Shown here piece by piece: positions 7,019 to 14,968 of a stretch of 64,000 bases of DNA. The stretch is taken from assembly GCA_017618215.1 (NCBI GenBank), contig JAFZUQ010000006.1:1-64000 (forward strand). Reading direction: 5' to 3'. How positions within the stretch are numbered: position 1 is the stretch's first letter; each line of letters opens with the position of its first letter. Source of the DNA: Elusimicrobiaceae bacterium. Its GTDB lineage: Bacteria > Elusimicrobiota > Elusimicrobia > Elusimicrobiales > Elusimicrobiaceae. A model generated the notes under the pieces. That model was given only the letters and a program-made list of their open reading frames with translations. It searched no databases and was not told where the DNA came from. The translations under genes were made by a program, and so were the position numbers.

Positions 7019-8206
7019 ATGAAAAAACATATTAAAAACAATGTAAATTGGGTTGGATTTTTGGATTGGGAACTTAAAAAATTTCATGGGGAAGATTATT
7101 CAATTATGCACGGCTCTAGCCAAAACGCATATTTAATTCAAGAAGAAAAAACAGTCTTAATTGATACGATTTGGACGCCGCACCGTTTTGATTTTATTGA
7201 AAATTTAAAAAAGGAAATTGACCTTAAAAAAATTGATTTTATCGTCGCAAACCATGGGGAATGCGACCATTCCGGTGCGCTCATTTCTTTGCTGGAAGAA
7301 ATCCCGAACACACCCATTTATTGCACCGCTGCTTGCGTCAAAAGTTTGGAAGGCCAATACGGTAAACGCGGATGGAATTTCAAAGTTGTTAAGACGGGCG
7401 ACAGCGTTGAAATCGGCAACGGTAAAAAACTTATTTTTATTGAAATGAAAATGCTACATTGGCCGGATTCAATGGCAACTTATATGACGGGCGATAATAT
7501 TTTATTTTCAAATGATGCTTTCGGGCAACATTTTGCCGTCGAGGAATTATTTAATGATAAAGCAAACCAATGCTTGCTTTTCCACGAGGCAATCAAATAT
7601 TTCACAAATATTTTAAACCCTTTCGCTATGCTTGCGGCAAATAAAGTTAAGGAATTAAAAGGCCTTAATTTGCCGATAGATATTATTGCCCCCTCCCACG
7701 GTGCTGTGTGGCGCGATAACCCCATGCAAATTGTTAATTTATATGAAAAGTGGGCCAATGCTTATCAGGAAAATCAAATCACGGTTGTGTATGATACGAT
7801 GTGGGAAGGCACAACGAAAATTGCGCACCGTATCGCCGAAGAAATACATAAACAAAGCCCGGACACCGTCGTTAAAGTTTTCAGTATTGCAAAACATGAT
7901 AAGAACGAAATTATGACAGAGGTTTTTAAATCAAAAGCAATCGCGGTAGGTTCACCGACGGAAGGAAACGATATGCTTTCAAGCGTTGCCGGCTGGATGG
8001 CTTTTTTGAAATCGCTCAAATTTAAGAACAAAAAAGCGGCGGCTTTCGGTTGTTACGGGTGGAGCGGTGAATCTGTAAAACTGATTCAAGAAAAATTAAA
8101 AGAATCAGGTTTTACTGTTGTTGACGCGTCCATAAAATCTTTATGGAACCCGACGGAAGAAACCCTTGCCCAAGTACCTGAAATGGTTAAACAACTGCTT
8201 GGGTAG
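7019..8206 (+). CDS. Flavodiiron protein (A-type flavoprotein, FprA family)
   Basis: 395 residues, the full length for a two-domain flavodiiron protein. The N-terminal metallo-beta-lactamase-like domain (about 1-250) carries the diiron ligands in HGECDH (about residues 79-84), with later D and H ligands near SNDAFGQH and PSHGAVW. The C-terminal flavodoxin-like domain (about 255-395) begins at TVVYDTMWEGT, the FMN phosphate loop, and includes GSPTEGNDML and GCYGWSGE. These proteins reduce oxygen to water, or nitric oxide to nitrous oxide, using electrons from rubredoxin or similar donors. They protect anaerobes in the cytoplasm. A GGAGG ribosome binding site precedes the ATG. The gene is monocistronic and followed by a strong hairpin. 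No rubredoxin gene is adjacent. Confidence 0.93.
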   Translation: MKKHIKNNVNWVGFLDWELKKFHGEDYSIMHGSSQNAYLIQEEKTVLIDTIWTPHRFDFIENLKKEIDLKKIDFIVANHGECDHSGALISLLEEIPNTPIYCTAACVKSLEGQYGKRGWNFKVVKTGDSVEIGNGKKLIFIEMKMLHWPDSMATYMTGDNILFSNDAFGQHFAVEELFNDKANQCLLFHEAIKYFTNILNPFAMLAANKVKELKGLNLPIDIIAPSHGAVWRDNPMQIVNLYEKWANAYQENQITVVYDTMWEGTTKIAHRIAEEIHKQSPDTVVKVFSIAKHDKNEIMTEVFKSKAIAVGSPTEGNDMLSSVAGWMAFLKSLKFKNKKAAAFGCYGWSGESVKLIQEKLKESGFTVVDASIKSLWNPTEETLAQVPEMVKQLLG

Positions 8207-8226
8207 AACTATAAAATATATAAAAG

Positions 8227-8262
8227 TCCCCCTTGTAAAAATTTTTACAAGGGGGATTTAAT
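8227..8262. terminator. Bidirectional terminator
   Basis: Hairpin of TCCCCCTTGTAAAAA with TTTTTACAAGGGGGA between two convergent genes. A/T-rich flanks on both sides allow it to act in both directions. Confidence 0.8.
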
Positions 8263-8274
8263 ATTGTATAATTC

Positions 8275-9075
8275 TTATTTATCTGTAATACCTAAGAACG
8301 GACAAATTGAATCAGTTGATTTATCGATACATTCGACTTTACCATTCTTATAGTATTTACGAATTTTATAAAAGAAAAAAGAGTCATTTCTTTTTGTTGC
8401 TTCCACGTAAGCATCTGTATCATATCCTTGTGAATTTATTATAAAATTAGATGTTTCGAAGTAATAAGGGCTGATTTTTTCAGCATTTATATCCTTTATA
8501 TTAATATCAAGCTCATACAAAGATGATGCATAATTTCCCATCTTTGAATAATATATTTGTTGTGCATCGAAAATTTCATTCATCAATGGAATTACTTCAG
8601 AAACATGTGCCTTTTCAAATGTTCTAAAGTATGGAAATACAAGTTCAATAAGAGCTCCTAATACACATAACATTCCAAAATAAACTAATACAACCCATTT
8701 TATTTGGATTTTTGGGGAATCAGAACTGTTATACTTGGAGTCAAATTTACCCTGTGGGATAATAAATAATTTAATTGCACAAATAATAGGAACTAATGAT
8801 GCAAAACAAGCCATCAAAATAATTATTAAATATGAACTAAGAAAGAATGCACTTAGTATCCATAAAATGAAAAATGTGATATAAGCAATTATCCATAATA
8901 CTGCTTTTTTTACATTTCCTAGATACAGTTCATGAGCTCCTAACCAGTATAAAAATAAACACAAAATACCTGCAACAATCTTACTTTTATGTTTATTTTT
9001 ATATCCGCAATTTGGGCAAGATTCTGATGTATCTGAAAATTCTTTACCGCACTCTTTGCATTTAATTAGAGCCAT
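8275..9075 (-). CDS. Zinc-ribbon/TM2-domain protein with a pilin-like C-terminal domain
   Basis: 266 residues. Residues 1-25 form a zinc ribbon with two CxxC pairs (CKEC, CPNC). Residues about 30-100 are a TM2 domain: two helices around WLGAHELYLGN, the usual G-x-H-x-FYLG-type signature. A third membrane helix follows (IKWVVLVYFGMLCVLGALI). The last 110 residues start SEVIPLMNEIFDAQQIYYSKMGNY, then LDINI and end KVECIDKSTDSICPFLG. They resemble the globular part of type IV pilin-like proteins from this kind of organism, without the prepilin leader. Function is unknown; TM2 proteins are membrane proteins of unclear role. An AGAGGA ribosome binding site supports the start. The fusion is unusual. 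Confidence 0.7.
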   Translation of the reverse strand: MALIKCKECGKEFSDTSESCPNCGYKNKHKSKIVAGILCLFLYWLGAHELYLGNVKKAVLWIIAYITFFILWILSAFFLSSYLIIILMACFASLVPIICAIKLFIIPQGKFDSKYNSSDSPKIQIKWVVLVYFGMLCVLGALIELVFPYFRTFEKAHVSEVIPLMNEIFDAQQIYYSKMGNYASSLYELDINIKDINAEKISPYYFETSNFIINSQGYDTDAYVEATKRNDSFFFYKIRKYYKNGKVECIDKSTDSICPFLGITDK

Positions 9076-9166
9076 GTTATTTTCCTCTAAATAATTTCAA
9101 TTTTTAATTTCTAGTTTTATTGTATCAAATATGATTTTCTTATGCAAAAAATATTTAGCACACAAA

Positions 9167-9197
9167 AAAACTCCTTGTAATTTACAAGGAGTTTTTT
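9167..9197 (-). terminator. Terminator for the His-rich lipoprotein gene
   Basis: AAACTCCTTGTAA pairs with TTTACAAGGAGTTT just downstream of the minus-strand gene. It is flanked by A/T runs on both sides, so it could also act for plus-strand transcription. Confidence 0.7.
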
Positions 9198-9215
9198 ATT
9201 TACAATGCGATTAAA

Positions 9216-9536
9216 TTACCCTCTCAAGTGTGATGGCTGCGGTGAATGTCCCGGTGATGGGTGTGACTGGTGTGATGGATGTGATGGTTGTGACGGCTGT
9301 GACGGATGCACCGAGTGTGAATGGTGTGGCGGCCTTGGAGGAGTATGTACAATATGTCTTGGATGTCTAGGCGGAATAGGCCGTATTATAATAGGATGAT
9401 GAATATGATGATGACGCGGGTATGAGCCTATACTCACATAATAATCATCCCCCTGCACAGCAACCTGCCTAACGGGGGCAGCCGCACAAGCAGAGACCAT
9501 AAAAAGACCAATAAACAGAGTAAGATACTTTTTCAT
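9216..9536 (-). CDS. Small lipoprotein with a His/Pro/Ser repeat tail
   Basis: 106 residues. A lipoprotein signal peptide MKKYLTLFIGLFMVSAC with a lipobox-like VSAC predicts lipid modification and envelope anchoring. After about 25 ordinary residues the tail is almost only H, P, S, R and I, with runs such as PRHHHIHHP and repeated HPSQPSQPSHPSH. Histidine-rich tails often bind metals such as nickel, zinc or copper, but this is inference. The strong AAAAGGAGG ribosome binding site and the terminator downstream support this strand. The opposite strand gives only a Cys/Gly/Asp-rich shadow frame. Confidence 0.7.
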   Translation of the reverse strand: MKKYLTLFIGLFMVSACAAAPVRQVAVQGDDYYVSIGSYPRHHHIHHPIIIRPIPPRHPRHIVHTPPRPPHHSHSVHPSQPSQPSHPSHQSHPSPGHSPQPSHLRG

Positions 9537-9630
9537 AGAGACCTCCTTTTAATAGGTTCTACAAATATAACGCATAACTGTAATAAATTATTGCAAGTTT
9601 TATTTTTATGTCGCTAAATCTTTGACATTT

Positions 9631-9660
9631 AAAAACCCCCACGCTTTGCATAGGGGGGTT
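9631..9660 (-). terminator. Terminator downstream of tRNA-Ser(GGA)
   Basis: Read on the minus strand, AACCCCCC and GGGGGTTTTT form a short stem a few nucleotides after the tRNA 3' end. Confidence 0.65.
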
Positions 9661-9668
9661 CAAATTTT

Positions 9669-9756
9669 CGGAGAGAGAGGGATTCGAACCCTCGATACCC
9701 TTTTGGAGTATACAGTCTTTCCAGGACTGCGCCTTCAACCACTCGGCCATCTCTCC
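9669..9756 (-). tRNA. tRNA-Ser (anticodon GGA)
   Basis: Acceptor arms GGAGAGA/TCTCTCC, discriminator G, anticodon stem CAGTC/GACTG with loop CTGGAAA, a long variable arm typical of class II serine tRNAs, and the T-arm GAGGGTTCGAATCCCTC. CCA is not encoded. It decodes UCC and UCU. Confidence 0.95.
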
Positions 9757-9818
9757 AACTAAACTATAATATAAATTATACAAAATTAGGTGTTTCTTGT
9801 CTAAAATTGATCTGTAAT

Positions 9819-11744
9819 TTATACAAAATTATACGGATCCGCTAAAATTTTTAGTTCCAATTTTTTGGGTGGTGGGTTTTGGCGTAAAGTGTGCAAGAAA
9901 CTTGCAAGCATACCATCGTTTTTTGACTTAATTAAATAATAACATTGTGCAATTTTTTTGCTTTTTACGCCACATAAAACAGGGCCCTCAATTTCCATAA
10001 AATCGGCGTACGCTCCCTTTAAAGCATCTTCCATGGCTTTACCGTAAGTGTTTAAATCTTCCTGTTTTTTTGCTGTCAAAATTAGATGCACAAGTTTTGC
10101 ATAAGGCGGGAAATTAAATTCTTTTCTGAACTCAAGTTCTTCTTTGGCAAAAGTTAAATAATTGTGTTTTTCTAAGGCAGGAAAATCAAATAAATTTTTA
10201 TCTTTAATCTGCACAATTAAGCGCGGATTTTGTTCACCCGCAAGCAAAGTTTTTAGTGTATAAAGTGTTTGCGCAAAATGCTCGCCGGCACGGAAATCAG
10301 CTGTTTTTAAAGCAGCACCGCCGTCTAAAACCGCAGCGATAGAAATACGGCAATTTTGGAAATTGGCCCGCAAACTTAAAGCGGTACCAACAACAAAATC
10401 ATATTCGGAAAAGTTAATTTTCTTTAAATCAATTTTCGCTAAAGTTTGACTGTCTAAACGCAAAATTTTTGCTTCTTTAAACAAGTGTTTTAATTCTTCT
10501 TCCACTGCTTGCGTACCACCCAAAGTATCCCTAAAAATTTGATTTTGGCAACGTGGGCAAATTTGATTTACACTTTCTTTTGCACCGCATTTTTTGCAAA
10601 ATAAAATTTCGCCTTTTGCGGTTTTTTGATGGCTTAAAACCGCACCGCATTTTTTACATTTTGCCAAGGTATTACAAAACACACAACTGTACGCACCGGC
10701 AAAACCCAGACGATTAATTAGCAATAAAGATTGCTTACCTTTATTAAAATTATCTTCTAAGAGCAAAGAAAGTTGAGGGGAAATAAATTTATTATTCTTT
10801 ACTGTGTATTCAAGCGGTAAAATTTGAACTTTTGATACAGTTTTACTATCTTCAAAATTAAATAAAGCAGTATTTTTTAAAGCCTCAAGTGACGGTGCGG
10901 AAGAAATTAAAATGACTTTCCCCCCTTCAAGTTCCGCACGTTTAAAAAGTACTTCACGTGCATGATAGTAAGGTGACCATTCTTCCTGTTTAAAAAGTCT
11001 ATCTTCCTCGTAGAACATTAAACTTAATTTTAAATTTTTAAAAGGTAAAAGCACCGCAGAACGCGTGCCGACAACAACACAAGGCTTGCCCTGATAAATT
11101 TCCGCTAAAGTTTTATTACGTACAGTACTAGGAACTTTAATGTGCCAAAGCAAAATATTTCGCTCACCGAGTTTTTGCTTAATTTCCGTAATTAATTTTG
11201 AACTTGATACGACATCCGGCACAAGTACCAAAACTTGCCCGCCCTCAGCAAGAGTTTTATGCGCAGCAAATAAAGCTGCCTCCGATGGTACGAATGATGA
11301 ACCGTAAAATAAAGTTTTTTGTTGCTTGTTTGCGAAATCAAGCGCCTCTTTAATTTTCGGGTTTTGTGTATTTGCGTAAAATAGTGGTAAATTTTCGGGT
11401 TTTGCAGTGCTAGGTTTTGATAATAATTTTTTTGTCAAAATTGAAGGCTTTAGGACACTTAAGACTTCACCCAAGGTATTCGCATAAGTCTTAGTTAAAA
11501 ATTCCGCCAAAGGCAAAATTGTTGACGGATAAGGCAATTCCTCAGCCAAGCCTAAAATTTCTTTCATTTTAATTTTTGGACTTAGTGTAGGTTTTGTATC
11601 AATAGCAGAAATAAAGCCAAGTTTTTCCGAATTCCCGAAAGGTACTTTTACTTTTGTACCGACGGTAACTTTGCCTTCCAAAGCAGTAGGCAAAATATAA
11701 TCAAAACTTTTACTGATTTTGATAAGTGAAACGGAAACAAACAT
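9819..11744 (-). CDS. priA: PriA-like primosomal protein with degraded helicase motifs
   Basis: 641 residues (usual about 730). The N-terminal 3'-DNA-binding domain (SFDYILP, VGTKVKVPFG) and the zinc-binding module with four CxxC pairs (CVFC, CKKC, CKKC, CPRC) are intact, as is the C-terminal layout (REFNFPPYAKLV). The ATPase motifs are not. The Walker A position (about residues 147-158) reads YGSSFVPSEAAL instead of GxTGSGKT. The DEEH box reads YEED. Motif V reads GTALSLRANF instead of GTQMxxKGHxF. The motif VI arginines (GRAGR) are replaced by LKTLLAGE. PriA recognises abandoned forks and restarts replication. Here it is probably a DNA-binding loader without helicase activity, as known for the Deinococcus PriA. 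It ends an operon-like run rnhB to priA and starts 3 bp after the glycosylase gene. Confidence 0.88.
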   Translation of the reverse strand: MFVSVSLIKISKSFDYILPTALEGKVTVGTKVKVPFGNSEKLGFISAIDTKPTLSPKIKMKEILGLAEELPYPSTILPLAEFLTKTYANTLGEVLSVLKPSILTKKLLSKPSTAKPENLPLFYANTQNPKIKEALDFANKQQKTLFYGSSFVPSEAALFAAHKTLAEGGQVLVLVPDVVSSSKLITEIKQKLGERNILLWHIKVPSTVRNKTLAEIYQGKPCVVVGTRSAVLLPFKNLKLSLMFYEEDRLFKQEEWSPYYHAREVLFKRAELEGGKVILISSAPSLEALKNTALFNFEDSKTVSKVQILPLEYTVKNNKFISPQLSLLLEDNFNKGKQSLLLINRLGFAGAYSCVFCNTLAKCKKCGAVLSHQKTAKGEILFCKKCGAKESVNQICPRCQNQIFRDTLGGTQAVEEELKHLFKEAKILRLDSQTLAKIDLKKINFSEYDFVVGTALSLRANFQNCRISIAAVLDGGAALKTADFRAGEHFAQTLYTLKTLLAGEQNPRLIVQIKDKNLFDFPALEKHNYLTFAKEELEFRKEFNFPPYAKLVHLILTAKKQEDLNTYGKAMEDALKGAYADFMEIEGPVLCGVKSKKIAQCYYLIKSKNDGMLASFLHTLRQNPPPKKLELKILADPYNFV

Positions 11745-11747
11745 AAA

Positions 11748-12563
11748 CTACCCCTGTTTGACGATAGTTTTTGCCGGTTCACGCCCCATGGCGGCAAGCA
11801 AAATTTTAAGATCCGCCCAGGCATCTTTCTTCCAAGCCGGGTTCCTTAAAAGTGCTGCAGGATGGAATGTCGCTAAAATTTTTATTGGCTTTGCAGGTGT
11901 TGCATAAGTTAAATTTAAATCGTAAATCTTACCGCGGATGGCCGAAAATGTGGGCACATCTTTAATCAAACTTCTGCCGGCAACGGAACCGAGTGCCACA
12001 ATAAAGTCAGGTGAAATTATGGCAATTTGTTGTTCAATATAGCGGCGGCATAAAGCGATTTCTTCCTGGTTCGGTGCACGGTCATTACCGTGTTTTTCCG
12101 GGTTATCAGGCTCTTTCATCGGGTGGCATTTAACCATGTTGGCGATAAAAACTTCCTCACGTTTAAAACCCATTGCGGCAATAATTTTATCTAAAAGTTG
12201 ACCTGCGCGGCCGACAAAAGGCCTGCCTTGGCGGTCTTCATCAAACCCGGGACCTTCGCCGATAAACATCAGTTTCGTGTTAATATTTCCTTCGCCCGGA
12301 ACAGCTTTAATGCGCGTTTTTCCAAGTTCGCAACGAGTACATTTTGTTATTTGTTCGGCAAGTTCTGCTAAAGCAGTTGCCTTATCTTTGACAACAGTTT
12401 TAACTTCGGGCTTTGCTTTTTTTGTTACTGCTTTTTTAACGGCAGATTCTGTTTTTACGGTAGCTATTTTTTTGGTTTTAAGCGGTTTAGCCGCAATAAA
12501 AAACCCCTCTTCTTCATTTAAGAGGTAGTTTTTTAATTCTTTGGCTAAAGTGCTCGCTTTCAT
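11748..12563 (-). CDS. Family 4 uracil-DNA glycosylase
   Basis: 271 residues. The catalytic domain (about 65-260) has the family 4 signature GEGPGFDEDRQGRPFVGRAG and the Fe-S cluster cysteines at CTRCELG, KCHP and LCRRY. Removes uracil from DNA, starting base-excision repair. A Lys/Ala-rich N-terminal extension (about residues 1-65, KKAVTKKAKPEVKTVVK) is not part of the core fold and may be a flexible DNA-contacting tail. Overlaps the upstream rpoZ-like gene by one base (stop and start share bases at 12563) and is followed 3 bp later by priA, so the genes are probably co-transcribed. Confidence 0.92.
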   Translation of the reverse strand: MKASTLAKELKNYLLNEEEGFFIAAKPLKTKKIATVKTESAVKKAVTKKAKPEVKTVVKDKATALAELAEQITKCTRCELGKTRIKAVPGEGNINTKLMFIGEGPGFDEDRQGRPFVGRAGQLLDKIIAAMGFKREEVFIANMVKCHPMKEPDNPEKHGNDRAPNQEEIALCRRYIEQQIAIISPDFIVALGSVAGRSLIKDVPTFSAIRGKIYDLNLTYATPAKPIKILATFHPAALLRNPAWKKDAWADLKILLAAMGREPAKTIVKQG

Positions 12564-12862
12564 TATAATTTGAGAGGTTCTTTTGCCTTTCTTTCGGCTT
12601 CTTTGCGGGCTTCTTCTTCTTCCTTAAGTTGTGCGGCAATGGATGCTTTTGATTCTTTCAAAACTTCTTTTGCGCTTACGCGGCCGCTCAAAATATCGTC
12701 TAAAGCGACTTTGATAAGTTCTGTATCTTGTTTATGTTTAAATTCTTCACGGCGTTTCAAAACCTTGGTTGCCCAAATGGAAGCAAGCACAACGGCATTA
12801 TATTTATCTTCCGTATAATTTGTAATTTCTTCTTCAAAGTTAGTATTATTTTTGTTTTCCAT
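12563..12862 (-). CDS. rpoZ: RNA polymerase omega subunit
   Basis: 99 residues with the omega core NAVVLASIWATKVLKRR, matching the helix that wraps the beta-prime C-terminus, then a Glu/Lys-rich C-terminal tail. Omega assists assembly and stability of RNA polymerase. Position directly after gmk (1 bp apart) is the classic gmk-rpoZ arrangement and strengthens the call, because the protein is short and diverged. Confidence 0.82.
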   Translation of the reverse strand: MENKNNTNFEEEITNYTEDKYNAVVLASIWATKVLKRREEFKHKQDTELIKVALDDILSGRVSAKEVLKESKASIAAQLKEEEEARKEAERKAKEPLKL

Positions 12863-12863
12863 T

Positions 12864-13469
12864 TTACTCTCCTGACTTATTTAACTTTTTAACCAAATCT
12901 TTTTGCCTTGCAACTTTTTTAGACTCCGCTTCAATGATAGCGCGGCAAGTATGTACACACTCTTTTAAATCGTCATTGATGACAAGATAGTCATAATTTT
13001 TGATTTGCTTTAATTCCTTTAGCGCCGTTTTTAAACGGACGTTTACATTTTGTGTACCGTCGCTACGGGCAGCAATTCTCTTTTTAAGTGTGGCGATGCT
13101 GGGTGCTGTTAAAAAAATTGTTACGGCATTTTTATAAAGTTTTTTGACGGTTTTTGCACCTTGTACATCTATTACAAGCAAGGGGCATTTGCCTTTTTTA
13201 AGAACGCTTTCCAAGGAACTTTTGGGAATCCCGTAATAATTTACGTGGACCTGTGCCCATTCTAACATTTGTTTGTCTTTAATTGCTTTTTCGAAATCCT
13301 GATTAGACCAAAAAAAGTAATCTCTGCCATGCTTTTCGCCGATACGCGGCGCACGAGTAGTTGCCGTAATGACACGGGCAATTTTTTTACCTTTTAAAAG
13401 TTCGTTTGCTACTGTTGTTTTGCCGGCGCCTGAAGGGGCGGACAAAATGATTGGAAAACATTCTGCCAT
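12864..13469 (-). CDS. gmk: Guanylate kinase
   Basis: 201 residues, the usual length. The P-loop SAPSGAGKTT is at residues 9-18. TTRAPRIGEKHGRDYFF is the GMP-binding region, followed by LLVIDVQGAKTVK and RIAARSDG. Phosphorylates GMP to GDP with ATP, supplying GTP for RNA synthesis and signalling. First gene of the run gmk-rpoZ-udg-priA. A dozen A/T bases (TATATATA) precede the start and no clear ribosome binding site is seen. Confidence 0.96.
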   Translation of the reverse strand: MAECFPIILSAPSGAGKTTVANELLKGKKIARVITATTRAPRIGEKHGRDYFFWSNQDFEKAIKDKQMLEWAQVHVNYYGIPKSSLESVLKKGKCPLLVIDVQGAKTVKKLYKNAVTIFLTAPSIATLKKRIAARSDGTQNVNVRLKTALKELKQIKNYDYLVINDDLKECVHTCRAIIEAESKKVARQKDLVKKLNKSGE

Positions 13470-13553
13470 ATATATATTTTATTAAATTTATGGTCAACTT
13501 TACAATAGGGGAGAGGGAATTTACCCCCTCAATTTTTTACGTCCGATTTGGCT

Positions 13554-14900
13554 TTAATCTTCAAACGTTATTTGAAGGTCATATCTTTCCTTTAATTTGT
13601 TTTTATGTTCCTTTAGATATTCTTTTGCAAGTTGTTCTTCTTTTGCGTTTTCTTTTTGTTTTTCTCTATACTTTTTTGCGATATCTGCGTAATTTTTATC
13701 AGCCGGGGAAATAACCTTTAATGTTTTAGTTTCCGGTACATATTGTAAATAACTGTTTGGCGGAACATTGGTAACATCAGCAAAGTATGTAATATGCTTT
13801 TTACTTTTTACATCAAGGAAAGTAATAGCAATATACTCATTGCAATTCCCGTGCAAACTTCCTATTTTACCATTACCCATAATAATTTCATTTACTGCTT
13901 TCTTATTTTGTGTTGATAGTCCTTGTGTTAATAAATGATATCTAAAAGAGAGTTCTTCTACTGTATCCCCATAAATAAAATAGTCATATACATCACGAGT
14001 CCCATAATAACTGTCCGTATACCCACCACAAATCGGATAATAAATATGGTCTTTATAAGAATATTGTTTATACTTGTCACAGGACTCAAGTTTAATATCT
14101 TGCCCTGAATACTTTTGTGATAATTTTGATTTTTTGTTATATAAACAGTATAGAGATTTTGCATTGGCTAAATGTTCTATACGTATTTCAGACTCCCTTC
14201 CGGAAAAATTATCATTATTTACATTAGCCGGTGTAGTTCCCTTTAGTCTTTTTTCTTCTGCATTTAATACGGATATCTTATTAGGTATATCTTTTTTATA
14301 AGATTCATCTTTATTTGAAATTACTTGTACTTCTTTTGTTTCCGGTATAAATTTAAGATAACTGCCCGGCGGAACATCCGTTACGTCGTAACCATATGCA
14401 CTTCTAAATGCGCGGTGTCCATTGCTATATACTGTAACATATTCCCTACAATCAGAAACGAAACTATTCACATCATATTTTGTGTTTTCTTGCCTATTAT
14501 TAATGGTATGATCATAACAAGTTTTGTCGGGTACCATAAGACCTGTTTCTTTATCCGGATTAAATCCACCGCTTGAGAATAGATCGCAGGTATCTTGTCC
14601 GTTAATACGTGCATCTGTTGAGTATTTATAACTAGGCTTTACTGGTGGTTTATATTTAAAAGAAGAGAAGCCACTATCGTAAGAATAAGGTACTCTTTTT
14701 AATGCTAAATTTTGCCCCTTATATTCCGTGGGTGTATTTGACTTTATTTTATAAAAACATTGTAAAGAATTTACCTTGACGCGTGACATTTCATGAACTT
14801 CTCTTGGAGTATAGTATACTGCTACATCCGCTTCCACGTTTTGTGGAATTAAAGCCAAAAAGCCAAGTAATAAAATAAAACTAATAGATAATTTTTTCAT
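13554..14900 (-). CDS. Secreted protein with two related repeats, function unknown
   Basis: 448 residues with a clear signal peptide (MKKLSISFILLLGFLALIPQ, cleavage near VEA-DVA). Two homologous segments can be seen. One, around residues 165-210, contains DCREYVTVYSNG, YDVTDVPPGSYLKFIPETK and VQVIS. The other, around residues 350-405, contains NCNEYIAITFLDVK, ADVTNVPPNSYLQYVPETK and LKVIS. Each is preceded by a tyrosine-rich stretch, and paired cysteines are present (DTCDLF, KTCYD, SCDK, PICGGY). This indicates an internal duplication of a domain of about 200 residues that is probably exported to the periplasm or surface. The Lys/Glu-rich C-terminus looks coiled. I do not recognise the family. 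A monocistronic unit with its own start region. Confidence 0.65.
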   Translation of the reverse strand: MKKLSISFILLLGFLALIPQNVEADVAVYYTPREVHEMSRVKVNSLQCFYKIKSNTPTEYKGQNLALKRVPYSYDSGFSSFKYKPPVKPSYKYSTDARINGQDTCDLFSSGGFNPDKETGLMVPDKTCYDHTINNRQENTKYDVNSFVSDCREYVTVYSNGHRAFRSAYGYDVTDVPPGSYLKFIPETKEVQVISNKDESYKKDIPNKISVLNAEEKRLKGTTPANVNNDNFSGRESEIRIEHLANAKSLYCLYNKKSKLSQKYSGQDIKLESCDKYKQYSYKDHIYYPICGGYTDSYYGTRDVYDYFIYGDTVEELSFRYHLLTQGLSTQNKKAVNEIIMGNGKIGSLHGNCNEYIAITFLDVKSKKHITYFADVTNVPPNSYLQYVPETKTLKVISPADKNYADIAKKYREKQKENAKEEQLAKEYLKEHKNKLKERYDLQITFED

Positions 14901-14968
14901 AAATACCTCGTGTTTTAAAGTTATAAATTTAAAGTTATACTGTTTCCAAAATTATAGCAAATATAATG

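Noticed and set aside
9205-9399. Cys/Gly/Asp-rich plus-strand open frame
   Set aside because: Antisense shadow of the His/Pro-rich lipoprotein, which has a signal peptide, strong ribosome binding site and terminator.
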